Assembly: GCA_900073065.1 (NCBI GenBank)
Contig: FJOG01000053.1
Coordinates: 184,134-208,416 of the forward strand
Direction of reading: 5' to 3'
Length of the DNA: 24,283 nucleotides
Source of the DNA: Phialocephala subalpina
Lineage: Eukaryota; Ascomycota; Leotiomycetes; Helotiales; Mollisiaceae
The notes under the pieces were generated by a model. The model was not told where the DNA came from. It searched no databases and was given only the letters and a program-made list of their open reading frames with translations. Both the position numbers and the translations under genes were made by a program. This document shows, piece after piece, positions 11,651 to 21,736 of this stretch; position 1 is the stretch's first letter, and each line of letters begins with the position of its first letter.

Positions 11651-11752
11651 TCAAAGCATTAAATAGCTTTACCAAATCAATGCCCAAGTTGCCTTAGTAT
11701 CTTCAGATTCAAAGCTGTCCGTATAGCTTGCACCTGTATTAATTAACCCCCT

Positions 11753-12538
11753 TCATATACCAGCCATAGCAGCTTTGCCCTCCGAATGGAAGGAGCTAGT
11801 CTCGCCAGCTGGCATGCCCCAGGAAGAACTAGAAGCGTACAATAGGTCATCCGGGGTCTGACCCAAAAGACCTCCAGGCGATCCATGAAAAAGCTCCTGA
11901 ACTGCCTCCTCCGCCCCAGGCCCGTGCAAAAGCTCCTCCACGTGCTCCTCTGCACCAACATCCCATCCTTCTTGTACCAAAGCTTTGTTGAATGTAGAGC
12001 CACTTAGGTCGGGCGCGTCGGCACCTGTACTATTGGCGTCGTATTGCCCAAGTACCTCCGTCATTGACTGTTGATATGAACGTGTATCCCGATATTCGTT
12101 CGAGACTCCATGTCGAATTGCGGATGTGTCCGAAGGGCTTCTGGACGTCTGCTTATTCCTCTTGACATGGGAATTGAGAGTAGTCTCATTTTTAAACCAT
12201 AGTCCGCAAATGCATAGGCGGCAAACATCTGAATCCTGTGTCAGCTCTATCACTACAAAGCTAGAAGTGTCTAGACGACCGCCATAACTCAGAGTGCAAG
12301 ATTACGCACCTTCTTCAATATGCCGGACACGATAAGAGTCACGCTTGAAATGAAACCCACATCGAGAACACGGAAATGAGCGGTGTTTGGCTCCTATCGC
12401 CGAAGCATTTCCAGTCGTCTGCGCATTCGGATCAATTTCTCGACGTTGACTTAGATGTTCATGTTGTCGCTCATTTCGTTTATCTTCAAGCAATCGAGGG
12501 GCAGTATAATAATAGCTTGAGCTGTCAGAGGAATTCAT
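11753..12538 (-). CDS. Small C2H2/C2HC-type zinc-finger protein
   Basis: Spliced model: exon 1 12538-12310, intron 12309-12229 (81 bp, GTGCGT, branch CTGAC, TTCAG), exon 2 12228-11753; 234 aa, in phase. Residues 57-79 form FPCSRCGFHFKRDSYRVRH then a Cys: C57-x2-C60-x12-H73-x5-C79, a C2HC finger whose last ligand comes from exon 2. A second finger-like unit (C79 or C82, C84, x12, H97) has Asn at 101 where the last His is expected. The C-terminal part has two tandem 13-residue units (GAEEHVEELLHGP, GAEEAVQELFHGS; residues 168-193), acidic and probably helical. It is likely a nuclear DNA- or protein-binding factor, but the target is unknown. It sits about 100 bp from the AT-rich block, so heterochromatic silencing is possible. 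Splicing that yields exactly in-phase metal ligands argues that the gene is real; function is uncertain. Confidence 0.65.
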
Positions 12539-14403
12539 AACTCAGTCCTGAAGGTATGGGAGCCAGGGGATGCAGTTTATCTTCAGACTGCTAGAGATAG
12601 ATGTTGAAGTTCAGTTGTAGATATTGAATAGGAGCTTCATGGATACAAAGAGCCTATTCAATATCGTGGAGATGTACTTGTTCATTAGCCCACTTATCGT
12701 ATTAAGCCAATTACTGTCGTACGAGTAAACGGCCAGCGTTGGAACTGACATTTGTGTTGCAAGTTGTATAATCCTCTGATTGGGCGTGCTCTCGTCACCT
12801 AGCATAAGAGCCATCGGTGTGCAGTAAACTGCAGGCTTTTCTTCAAACGCCCGGGAAGTAGGAACCAAATCATGCAATTATGGTGGCATTAAATATATCT
12901 CAGAAATTGGGTCTCTGCCTATTTGCACCTCCTAGTTTTCGCGCAGGTAACAAATGCTTTCTTTCGTGGACGCTCACTAATGATTTGTAGCACAAAGCTA
13001 ACCCACATTCAATGTTTCCAAAAAGGTAGCTTTTAATGTTTATCACCTGTCAATTGAACTTGAAGAGCCTTTTGCATATGTACGACACTGGAACGTGGGA
13101 AGTAACGAGACTGTCCGGACCCAAGATACCGAAGTCTCAATTGTGAGCCAGAGTAGGGAACCTTAGAGTATGTATGCCAAGACTCACGAAATCCTGAAAA
13201 GGAGATATCTAAAGCGCCAGTCGTTTCCCCATCTTAAAAACTTCGTATTCATCGGGTTATCAAATCGCAAGACCCTTGAAACTTTCAGTAATATAATAGG
13301 GTAGCTGAAGTAGAAGCCCGGAAATCATATACCTTGGCTGCAGCAACGGACGAGCGCTCGACATCTCGGTGGAGGTCTTAGTAAATGGCCAGCCTATGGT
13401 AGATCATGACTGGGGCTTGAAACCTGTTTATGGTGAGCGATCCAGGGTGATAACACACCCAATCCGGTAGCATCAAGAAGATTGCTGCACAATTAGTTAC
13501 ACAGCATTATATGATGCAGGCCAATAGATAAGTATTACTTGATGGAATAGCACATTCATAAGAAGAGATAATACAGCTGCAAGATGTCATGCAATTGATG
13601 CAAGAAAGAGGTTAGCTAGAGTCATACCAAACGAAAGGCTGAGAGGGAAACTGACCTCAGGCCTTTGAGTTTTTGGTAGAGCAAAAGGCTAACAAATGGA
13701 TAAGAAGACGTGTAACCTGATTCCACGTAATCCTTAACGAGTAACCTCCTTCATATCAACGTAAAAGCCACTGCAAGTTTTTTAATAAGGTACGAGGCGA
13801 TACGAGACGATTGCAGCTTACGTAGTAAACGTACAAATTAGGATGGACCAAAATCTTAACACTCAAACCTTGGCAAATGCAGTCTGATACATAAGAGGAA
13901 ACAAATCGTTCAAGGATTCGAACCGCTAGGGTTTTAATCAGGCGGGGAAGCTGCCATGAAGAAGCCGTAACCGTGTGACCGAGTATACGCCGCCTTGTGT
14001 CATTTGAACAAAGGGGCGTTTGCAGGAATGAGTTTCAGGGATAGGCCAGTGAGCCACTGTCTGATTAGGATGGTGTAGACTCCTGCATGAGCAGGGTTGC
14101 TGAATAACTCTGAGTTGTTTTTGTTTTGCTGTCCGTCCACAAAATCAGCCCAAGTCTAGCCCCGGAGTCCGTAAGCCACCCCTAACGGATTCACTCTTAT
14201 GCATTTACCGAATGCAGTATTGTGCTCACCGCTACTTTGACTCCCGACTACGTCCACTCAGGGTAGAAGTCGTGGAGGCTATATGAGCCTCGTTTCGGCC
14301 GACTCCCGAGCCTTCTTCGATCTGCCAACAGGCCTGTGTGAACCACCTTCCTTCCCTGCCCCACGTCGAGATAGCCTAATGTATTAGTTTGACGATGTCC
14401 CAT

Positions 14404-14465
14404 ATGAACCCAGTAAGTCCTTCCTGTAAACTAAACGATGTCGCATGAAGATTACTTGGGTTCAT
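14404..14465. repeat. Imperfect inverted repeat (hairpin potential)
   Basis: ATGAACCCAGTAA at 14404-14416 pairs with TTACTTGGGTTCAT at 14452-14465 over 13 base pairs with one bulged T, around a 35-base loop. The loop end also repeats an ACGATGTCNCAT word seen just before the left arm. It could be a small decayed element end or an RNA or DNA stem; the role is unknown. Confidence 0.5.
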
Positions 14466-14585
14466 GAAATTAGTACGATTCAAGTACTTTGATATCATGA
14501 AATGATAAAGTCGAGTCATGGGGTATTAACGCGGAAGTACAGGTGATTCATCCGTTCATCCATTCGTCAAAAAAAAAATTGTAGG

Positions 14586-14600
14586 GGGGCGCGGCGCCCC
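14586..14600. repeat. GC-rich perfect palindrome
   Basis: GGGGCGC and GCGCCCC, separated by one G, form a 7-bp perfect inverted repeat. It directly follows a run of nine or more A residues and GTAGG, in an otherwise moderate-GC area. Such GC palindromes are seen near the ends of dispersed repeats in some fungi; here it lies just before the degenerate direct repeat at 14667. Confidence 0.7.
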
Positions 14601-14666
14601 TCCTAGCTCGAAACCCAAAGAGGGGGGCTTAATCTCACTTTTGAGAAGTTTCAAATAGTGTTTGTC

Positions 14667-14787
14667 TCAGTATTACTAAGCCTGGGGGCGCGCTATTAGC
14701 CCTATAGAGCGTCGCTGAAACTAGTCAGTGTTATTAAGCCTACGGGTGCCACTAGCCGCATAAAGGGTAGCGTCCTCGCTAAAGTAG
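14667..14787. repeat. Degenerate ~60-bp direct repeat, two copies
   Basis: Copy 1 (14667-14724) and copy 2 (14725-14787) share the order TCAGTRTTAYTAAGCCT, a G/C-rich word, CTATTAGCC or CACTAGCC, then AGCGTC...GCT and a final AAACTAG or AAAGTAG. The copies are adjacent but diverged and differ in length by 5 bases. This is probably part of a dispersed repeat; neither strand codes. Confidence 0.55.
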
Positions 14788-15230
14788 ATCATGTGATGTT
14801 GGAACCATAAGTCTAAAACTTCCCCCTCACAAGGTTTCGGGCAAAAATCATATTCTAATACAAGTGCTAATACAAGCGAAGTCCCTGGTATTCATTAGGG
14901 CACGCTCTGATAGTCCCGAATCTGTATTACAAGAGCACTTCGCTTTCTTTGAAGGTTTTACTTTGTTCTTGAGAAATCGTGATACAATAGCCGGAAGCTG
15001 ATCTTGCCTACTGTCCTTCATAATTTCGGAAAATCTATGTCTGCCTTTTTAAAGTTGCTGTTTGATGATTTGGATAGGGTGGGGACGATCTTAGAAATAT
15101 ATTTTCATTCGTGATTTTGGAGCAGGATTGACCCTTCGATTGTGTCCTGGAACTTGCTAGGAAGAGGGACGAGCTCGAAGAAAGGCATTGGCGTTGACGA
15201 GTGTGTCTCTCTTTCTATCGATACTTGGTC

Positions 15231-17457
15231 TTACGCAAGGAATTTTGCTTGTTGTGTCTTCGCGAGTCGGGTTTGGTCTGGAAACATGGTATGAGCTTAG
15301 CTTAGATATACTCTGAGAAGACAACACTTACGACCTTGACGACCCTTATGTCTGTTGAGACTCCAAGTGCTAACGAACTTTTGGCTGCAAAGCGAGCAAT
15401 AGTATTTGGACGCAGAAGGTGCATTGGATCTTTGGAGCTCTGTGCCTTGAACAGTGTCAGAATGACATTGCATCATCCAGAACAGGAACTCAGACTCTCA
15501 CCTTGGGGCGATAGAGAACCGTCGACGGAGCCGTGATTATCACCTTTGCTTGGCGTGAGGGTATCATGGCACTCGGTATCTTCTGGGTCCAGCAAGCTCA
15601 AAGGGCTTGAAAGCTCGCTGCCGCTCTCGTGGATATCTCGAGACTCATTCCGTATTCCGACATGTGAAGTCTGATGGGAATTGGAGAGGCTGGCACCTTC
15701 CATGTTCTGCAAGACAATCGTCTTTGAGTGTAAATATGGCCTCGAGGAATATACCTCATCCGCGCCGAGAAAGTTCTTCGTTTGAAGCAGCAAATTCTCT
15801 TGTCGATTCAAGATGTTGCCGAACACTGTGTTGTAGACCTTCAAACATCCTTGACTCCTGGACTGCGGAGTTATATTTGCTTGATTCGATGACGATAAGG
15901 CGGAAGGGTTGCTTTCTGGTATCGGTCCTGGAGGATAGACGATGAACTGGTAACGGCGACTGTTTGTGAGAGCACTGGACGCTTTTAAGTGACAAGCTGC
16001 AGTGAACATTGCAGTCAGTCGGTAACGCAGATATTCGAGGGCGTCACTAGAGAGACCTGCAGGCAGTATACAGGAAGAGGCGTGGAGGAACGAGTCGGCA
16101 AGAACAGCCGCTGTTTGTGGGACAAGATGGTCTTTAAAGAGAGCACTGTTAATGAATTGATGATACGCGGCAGTCTCCAAGTTCAGAGCCGCAGACGGAC
16201 CAACTACCAAAGTCAGACAGATTCTTCGCATTTACAGGGATCTTGTATACATACCACAGTCGATAGACAAAGTCCTGTAAGCGCCCATAAAAGATGATGA
16301 TATGAGCCCATCTTGCAGGTTAGGGAACGTGGTATCGAGCACCCAGTCACGGATGGCAGTGAGCACTAGCGTGATAATGACGGTAAGGGTATCAGAAGAT
16401 GAGAGGCATTCGTCCAAGAGCTTGTCAGCGGTTCTCATATCAGACGCCGAGCTGAATCCTGAATGTATCAAGGACTCGAGTTTGCTTCCGCGGATAATTG
16501 TCACACCCCGAGCGGCCACAGAGTTACCCAGGCAGTGTGTAATTTCTTGCAACTCGGCCTGAACTTCATCCATTCTTTCATCTAAAACTGCGAATGACAG
16601 GAATTCTTGAGATGCTGGGACTTGAATATCGAAGAAGCCAATTGCCGTCTGCATGGATCGTATACGCCGTTGCATGTCCCAGCCTTGTCGGTAGAACTCG
16701 TAAAAGCTGGACTCCCCGGGTTCCAAAGCGTTCTTTAAGATCTGGTTCTCCTCTGTTAGTCGTTGGTTCTTGTCCTCAAGGGAACTGAGTTGTGTCGCCT
16801 GAACAGCACTTCGAGTGAGGTGGATGTCCTTCGGCGAGTTGGATATAGCGAGAAGAGCACATCCCTGGTCTGCTGAAAAGCTCTCTATCCTGGCAGGGCA
16901 TACAGAGCTTGACTGCAGAGCATCGTGATGATTGTTCGGGGAGTGGGTGTTGGTCAGGTCGGTTGCATCCTGCTGCGGCATCAGTACGGTAAAGGCCTCG
17001 ATGTTAATGGTTGCATATCATTTCAGGAACTCACTGGAAAATTTTGCGCAGCTGGGATATCTTTTTCGGAATATGTCGTAGTGTGGTGCAACGTCGAAGT
17101 AGGTTGTAGAGCATCCGAGTATAAGTTGTCTCCCTCGAACCGTTGGCGAGCCTCGTGTACTTTTACAACGAGATTCTGTGCCAGGCCTGGGAGACAAGGC
17201 GTGCCTTTGGCGAGAATTTCCACGAGCTTCGGATATGGACGCACAATTGAATCATCGTACATCTTTTCTCGGGGTAGTCCTATTAGTTTGTCTTGGATTT
17301 GCTGCGTGGTGAATAGAAAGCCATCGCCAGTGTGTATCTGTCGTGATTCATCGAGTTTTGAGATGATAGAATCCCAGAAGTTGATGTGCTTGGCAATAGA
17401 GAAGTCCAGCCAGGCGAGCATTGTTCCGATGTCAGAATCTTGCCAGATGCGAACCAT
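15231..17457 (-). CDS. Coiled-coil protein with one C-terminal C2H2 zinc finger
   Basis: Five-exon model: 17457-17035, 16972-16255, 16203-15502, 15439-15332, 15277-15231; 665 aa, exactly in phase. Introns are 51-62 bp with GTGAGT, GTATGT, GTGAGA and GTAAGT donors. The finger is C629-x2-C632-x12-H645-x5-H651 (CSLCSQKFVSTWSLNRH, then H), with its last His made across the final intron; this strongly supports the downstream exons over the stop at 15473. Residues 1-110 are helical (IWQDSDIGTMLAWLDFSIAK, TTQQIQDKLIGL), loosely like Myb/SANT-like domains. Residues about 196-225 form a leucine-zipper-like coil (LEDKNQRLTEENQILKNAL) with no clear basic region. The middle is helical (FYEFYRQGWDMQRRIRSMQ) and the part before the finger is Ser-rich. 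ATG 17457 has a good context and an in-frame stop upstream. It is probably a nuclear regulator, divergently placed to the Hsp70-like gene. The family is not recognised. Confidence 0.72.
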
Positions 17458-18352
17458 GTTGATGAATGCGTATCGAAAGGTAGAGGTATCGCCTCCGCGA
17501 TAGTATAAAGAAGAACCTTGGAGAGTTTAATGGACTTCAGACGAAATTGAACTGTGACAATCTGAAGACTCTGGTGACGGGTTGAGGGGGGAGTTCGAGA
17601 GTGTGTTCATGGAGGGACCCTTCGCATACCGAAGGAGATTGAACGCCGAAGGGAGGCCGGCAGGCCTGTATCATAACACTTTCCACGTTGTTCGAGGGCG
17701 TCGATCAATGGGAGCCGGGCGTCGCGAAATTTGCGCAGAATCGCGAGATCAACACTCAGCCAGAGATTGAATATAACTCGATTAGGAAAGGTTCGAGTAA
17801 TGTCGAATAATGACTCATACGAGTAGGTGCATAGGAAAAAATCTTGCCCACCCGACACAAAGAGGACGCTCTTGTTGTTTGCAGTTGCATGTTATGCCAA
17901 GGAATTCATAGGGCGCACGAATTGTGGCGGCGCAGCTCGCACCTGATAGGTACCACAAGCGAGGGGGTGACGTCCCCCGCCCCGAGGATGTCAAAGCTGA
18001 GATCCTATCGACAGTTCTTCGGACAGATGAGCCATGTTCCACCTGGATACTAATCGGGCGGCTTGCATTATCCAATGTTCCACAGACTTCGGCCGGTGAC
18101 TACAGGGCCTCCAAACAGGAAGTGAGACCACTTCTTCACCGATCCTGAAAACAGGGAACACGACGAGAAAACTCGGCTCGCTGACCTACACAGCAAAGTT
18201 TTTGATGTTCTTACAATGTCCACCTGCTGGTGTATGGCTTGTTTTCATCCACTACCGACACCCTTTTCTCCCTATCTGAACCACAGCGTCGACAGCCTCA
18301 ATCAAACAAAATTAGTCTTCAGGTACTCTCTGAAGAACTACTGAGATCAAGA
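17458..18352. other. Divergent intergenic/promoter region
   Basis: About 0.9 kb separates the starts of the zinc-finger gene (-) and the Hsp70-like gene (+), so it should contain both promoters. The overlapping open frames here lack ATG starts or motifs. An open frame continues upstream of 18353 in the Hsp70 frame to a TGA at 18203 but has no ATG, so it is probably 5' leader. A TATA-like TTTATACTA lies about 45 bp before ATG 17457 on the minus strand. Confidence 0.5.
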
Positions 18353-21093
18353 ATGAGAATCGGCACCCGTCGAAATGTTGCTTCGGCTTCCTCTTTGCGC
18401 CAATGGAGGGATCAACTTGCAGACACAGCACAGTGGAACTCGACGCCGAGCGCGACCAGTGAGCATTTCATGCAAAGACGTGATACATCCCTCGATAGAG
18501 ATGAGTTGAACACGAATGATCAAAGTTTCAGGAGAAGGTTCTGCATTGGAATAGATTGGGGGACAACGTTCACGTCGATCTCATACCACGCAGCGCCACA
18601 AGACGAAGATGACGCCTACGTTGCGCAGCCATCGGACATCAAGACCATCCGCAACTGGCCTGACGATGGTACTGGTGCCGCAGAACAAGTTCCCACTGAA
18701 ATTTGGTATCCAGATACCCCCATGAAAAGACACAGTGCGTATGAGCAGTTCGACGAGCCTGCAGACATCGAGCCCGGAACGTATGTGATGGAGGGAGACG
18801 AAATTCAGAGCAGCAGTGAGGGAAAGGCAACAGTACCAGACATGAACTATGAAGCAAGCATTGTTGAAACAGAGCAAGAGGGATATTGTGACGAGTCCTC
18901 GACAGAACTACTTTGGGGACATTCGGTATCATACCATAGGTACCACCTCAACACGCCTCGAGACCCCAAGAAGATTGTGCAACGACCAAAGTTGATGATG
19001 CTTAGCACCGAGTATACAGAGAAGGATCGACGACAACTTCGCCAACAAGTCCAATCTCTTGTCAAAGGGGGAGTCCTTCGCAAATACGGAAAGAGGAAAC
19101 AGCCCGATATGCGCGACGTACGTGATATAATTACGGACTTCCTCATCAAAGTCTTTGAGCACACGAAGCAGCAACTACAGATCTACGAAGACTTCACGGA
19201 CGACTGCCCCGTGGAATTCGTACTCGCCGTTCCTACGATTTGGTCAAGTCAGGCTTCTCGAATACTACAACTTTCCGTGGAAGCTGCAATCCGAGCGTCT
19301 TCTTTCGGGACCCTTGTCAACAACAGTCTGGTCAATTTGTTCATTGTACCAGAGCCAGAAGGTGGAGTAACTTGGATGTTACAGAGCAAGACAATGGCTC
19401 AGGTATATGGCAAACTTCCATCTTTCTTTGCAGGCGCTTGGCTAACTACCGGAAACAGCGTGGCGAGGTGATCACCTGCTTGGACTGTGGGGGAGGAACA
19501 GTTGATGGAGCGACCTACGAGGTCGCCGATAGTTACCCACCCAGACTTGGGAGAGAAATTCTGGATGCAACTGGTAACCCTTACACCCCTGCGAATGACT
19601 TGCGGACTGACATACTACTAGGTGATAACTGCGGCGGTACTTGTGTGAACGAAAATTTCAAGAAGCTCGTGCTATCCCGGTTGCGATACGAGAGATACTT
19701 AGAATCCAACGACAACACCATCGAGGCGATTGTAAATCGGCTCGCTCGAGAATTCGAAGCAGTCGACAAACCAAGAGCAGATATTGCCACAAAGGCAATA
19801 CATCGTTATCGAATTGACCAACTCAGAGGAGACCAATCTCGAGATTCTGTAGGAATGAGGGGTAGAAGGCGATTCGAAAACAACTTTCTATTGATGGAGA
19901 CGTGAGTACTCCCACGCTGCTAACGCTGCCCAAAAGACACTGAGCTGACCTACTTCAGACAAGATTATGAGGAGATATACTTGCCCGTTCTCGCACGGGT
20001 ATGGGCTGTTCTAAAGAAGCAGTTAGATGCCGCTCGACAAAAGGGATCTATGGTCAAGGTAAGTGCTGGGTGCCCGCCTGAGACAGCCTCTGCGTCAACT
20101 AACAATCACATAGATTGTGTTTCTTGTCGGCGGCTTCGCGGCGTCCCCCTCTCTCGTCAATATCCTCAAGGCTCAGCTCATTGCATACGAGAAGCAATGT
20201 AATCTACCATACAGAATCAGACTAATAGAGGACAAGAAAAAGAGGTGAGCAGACATACCAATAAAATACATCGATGATCTCTGACAACAACGTAGTGTGG
20301 CTGCCGTCTCTGCCGGCGCCGTCCTGCGTGCTCTTGATAAGGCGAGCGGGCCGAAAAGAGTGATACAGTCAAGCTACGGATTTCTTCGTCGAGAACCATA
20401 TGCTCCCTGCAATTTCAAAGGCCATTCGTACGCCCATCCATACCAGGATCTAGACAACGACGACTGGTATGTGGATGTGATCAACTACTTCTTGAACAAG
20501 GTAATTGATATTCTTGAGCGTGTTTGACTCGTTTCTGATCGTGATAGGGACAACTCCTGCCACCAACACAGGAGTTCAAGCCAATAAAGATGTTGCACAC
20601 CTTCGCCGTCGACAACGAAGAGCCCAATGCCGATGATGCCGATGTGGCTTCTCCGAGAATGCTTTGCCAGGAACTACTCTTTGTGTCAGATACTGTCACC
20701 CAATCTCACTATCCGTTCAAAGGAGTCAAGAATAGGGGTACGTCGTCACGTCGTATCACGTGACAATTTACTGACAGTAACGTAGACGCCCAAATTGTAG
20801 GCCGTATCGTCACAGACGTGACATCCTTGAAGGATCGAGGCCTTCTTGAGATAGTGGAGCCTGAAATGGACGATGATGGCGAACTTTGTGGAAACCGGCA
20901 TTACAAGGTTGAGTATGACCTCGTGCCGATGATCAAGGGAAGGGACTTGATCTACGAAGCTAGATGGCCCTCGTCTGACTCTCTGTCTCGCACCGAGAAT
21001 GATCGGAGAAAGAGGCGACGGCTGGAGAAATACGAATTCAAGCAGACGGCTCAGATTAGCATTGCCGCTGCTTTTCTGCCAGGGACCGGGTAG
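18353..21093 (+). CDS. Hsp70-family (HSPA12-like) ATPase
   Basis: Seven exons: 18353-19402, 19459-19901, 19959-20058, 20114-20244, 20296-20500, 20548-20737, 20786-21093; 808 aa, in phase throughout. The actin-like ATPase fold shows phosphate-1 CIGIDWGTTFTSIS (residues 64-77), phosphate-2 LDCGGGTVD (358-366) and the adenosine-site FLVGGFAASPSLVN (534-547). FVLAVPTIWSSQA and SAGAVLRAL are also typical. The DCGGGTVD form and the 'VPTIWS' block resemble HSPA12-like proteins rather than canonical Hsp70. Phosphate-1 and -2 are about 295 residues apart, against about 190 in Hsp70, because of an acidic insert at roughly 80-190. The C-terminus ends with RRKRRR (780-785), a possible nuclear signal. No canonical substrate-binding domain or EEVD end is seen. 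ATG 18353 is the first in frame. Role: probably a nucleotide-dependent regulator or chaperone; the client is unknown. Confidence 0.88.
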
Positions 21094-21736
21094 CCACATA
21101 CCTTCTGCCTTGAAAGCACTTTGTCTGAGCGCATCATAGCTGAATCGTAATTGTTGGCATCTCATTGTATCTCATTTCGCAATATTCCAAGGGAAAGTAA
21201 AGACATGACTCAAAATCGTAGACAGGAATGCAAGAGCTGTGTATCAGTCGGACCACGTATGACAATCTCGTTAGTTGACTACACGTGACGATTTTACCCC
21301 TCATTTACCGAGGTAACCGATCCCACCACCCGACTTCAGAGTTCCTTTTGATGACAAGTAGGATAATAGAACTTGGTTAAAAAGGCTTTCAGCATATATC
21401 AGTGGAGAAGGTAGTATACATACTGTTGAGTGACGAAGAGATCTGTTCCTTGAAGCAAGCTCCGTTACTTGCTCACTTTTGTTAGAACTGATCTCTGATT
21501 TTCTTTCAAAGCAGCGTCTATAATACGTTTGTACGGACACCAAGGCATATGCGAGTCAGCGACTATCACGCAGGTTATTTGATGTCCCTCAGCCTTCAAC
21601 CTAGCAACTGTTTCTCAAATATCGATTGCCAAAAAGCGAGTCTCGCGAGTCGCTACCCACCATCACACGGCGTCGAATTCATTGATTCTTTCATTATCAT
21701 CTTCTCCCGTTATGGCCTTTGCGATCCTTCTTCTGA
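21094..21736. other. Convergent 3' intergenic region
   Basis: The Hsp70-like gene and the membrane-protein gene run towards each other, leaving about 640 bp that should hold both terminators. No frame here has a motif or splice structure. No clear polyadenylation signal stands out beyond scattered A/T-rich words. Confidence 0.55.

Larger units (their letters stand above)
12539..15230. other. Long gene-free stretch
   Basis: About 2.7 kb without a convincing gene on either strand. The longest frame (minus, 12877-12611) begins with TTG and has no motif. Composition is ordinary, so this is not simply a RIP block. The right half holds an imperfect inverted repeat near 14404-14465, a GC hairpin near 14586-14600 and a degenerate direct repeat at 14667-14787, listed separately. 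The last few hundred bases should include the 3' region of the gene ending at 15231. Confidence 0.55.

Noticed and set aside
12611..12877. 88-codon minus-strand open frame
   Set aside because: It begins with TTG rather than ATG, has no motif or splice partner, and lies in a gene-free stretch.
13905..13935. tRNA-like T-arm word (GGTTCGAATCC on the minus strand)
   Set aside because: The flanking bases do not form the 5-bp T stem, and no acceptor, D or anticodon stem can be placed around it.
15473..16231. Separate gene starting at 16231
   Set aside because: The ATG at 16231 lies inside a clear 51-bp intron (16254-16204); the frames on both sides join in phase into one gene.
17582..18148. Several overlapping frames in the divergent intergenic region
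   Set aside because: They overlap on both strands, some start without ATG (e.g. GTG at 17858), and none shows a domain; the region is better read as promoters.
18230..18352. N-terminal extension of the Hsp70-like protein
   Set aside because: The extended frame starts with GTG and no in-frame ATG lies between the TGA at 18203 and ATG 18353; the ATG at 18216 is in another frame with no plausible intron joining it.
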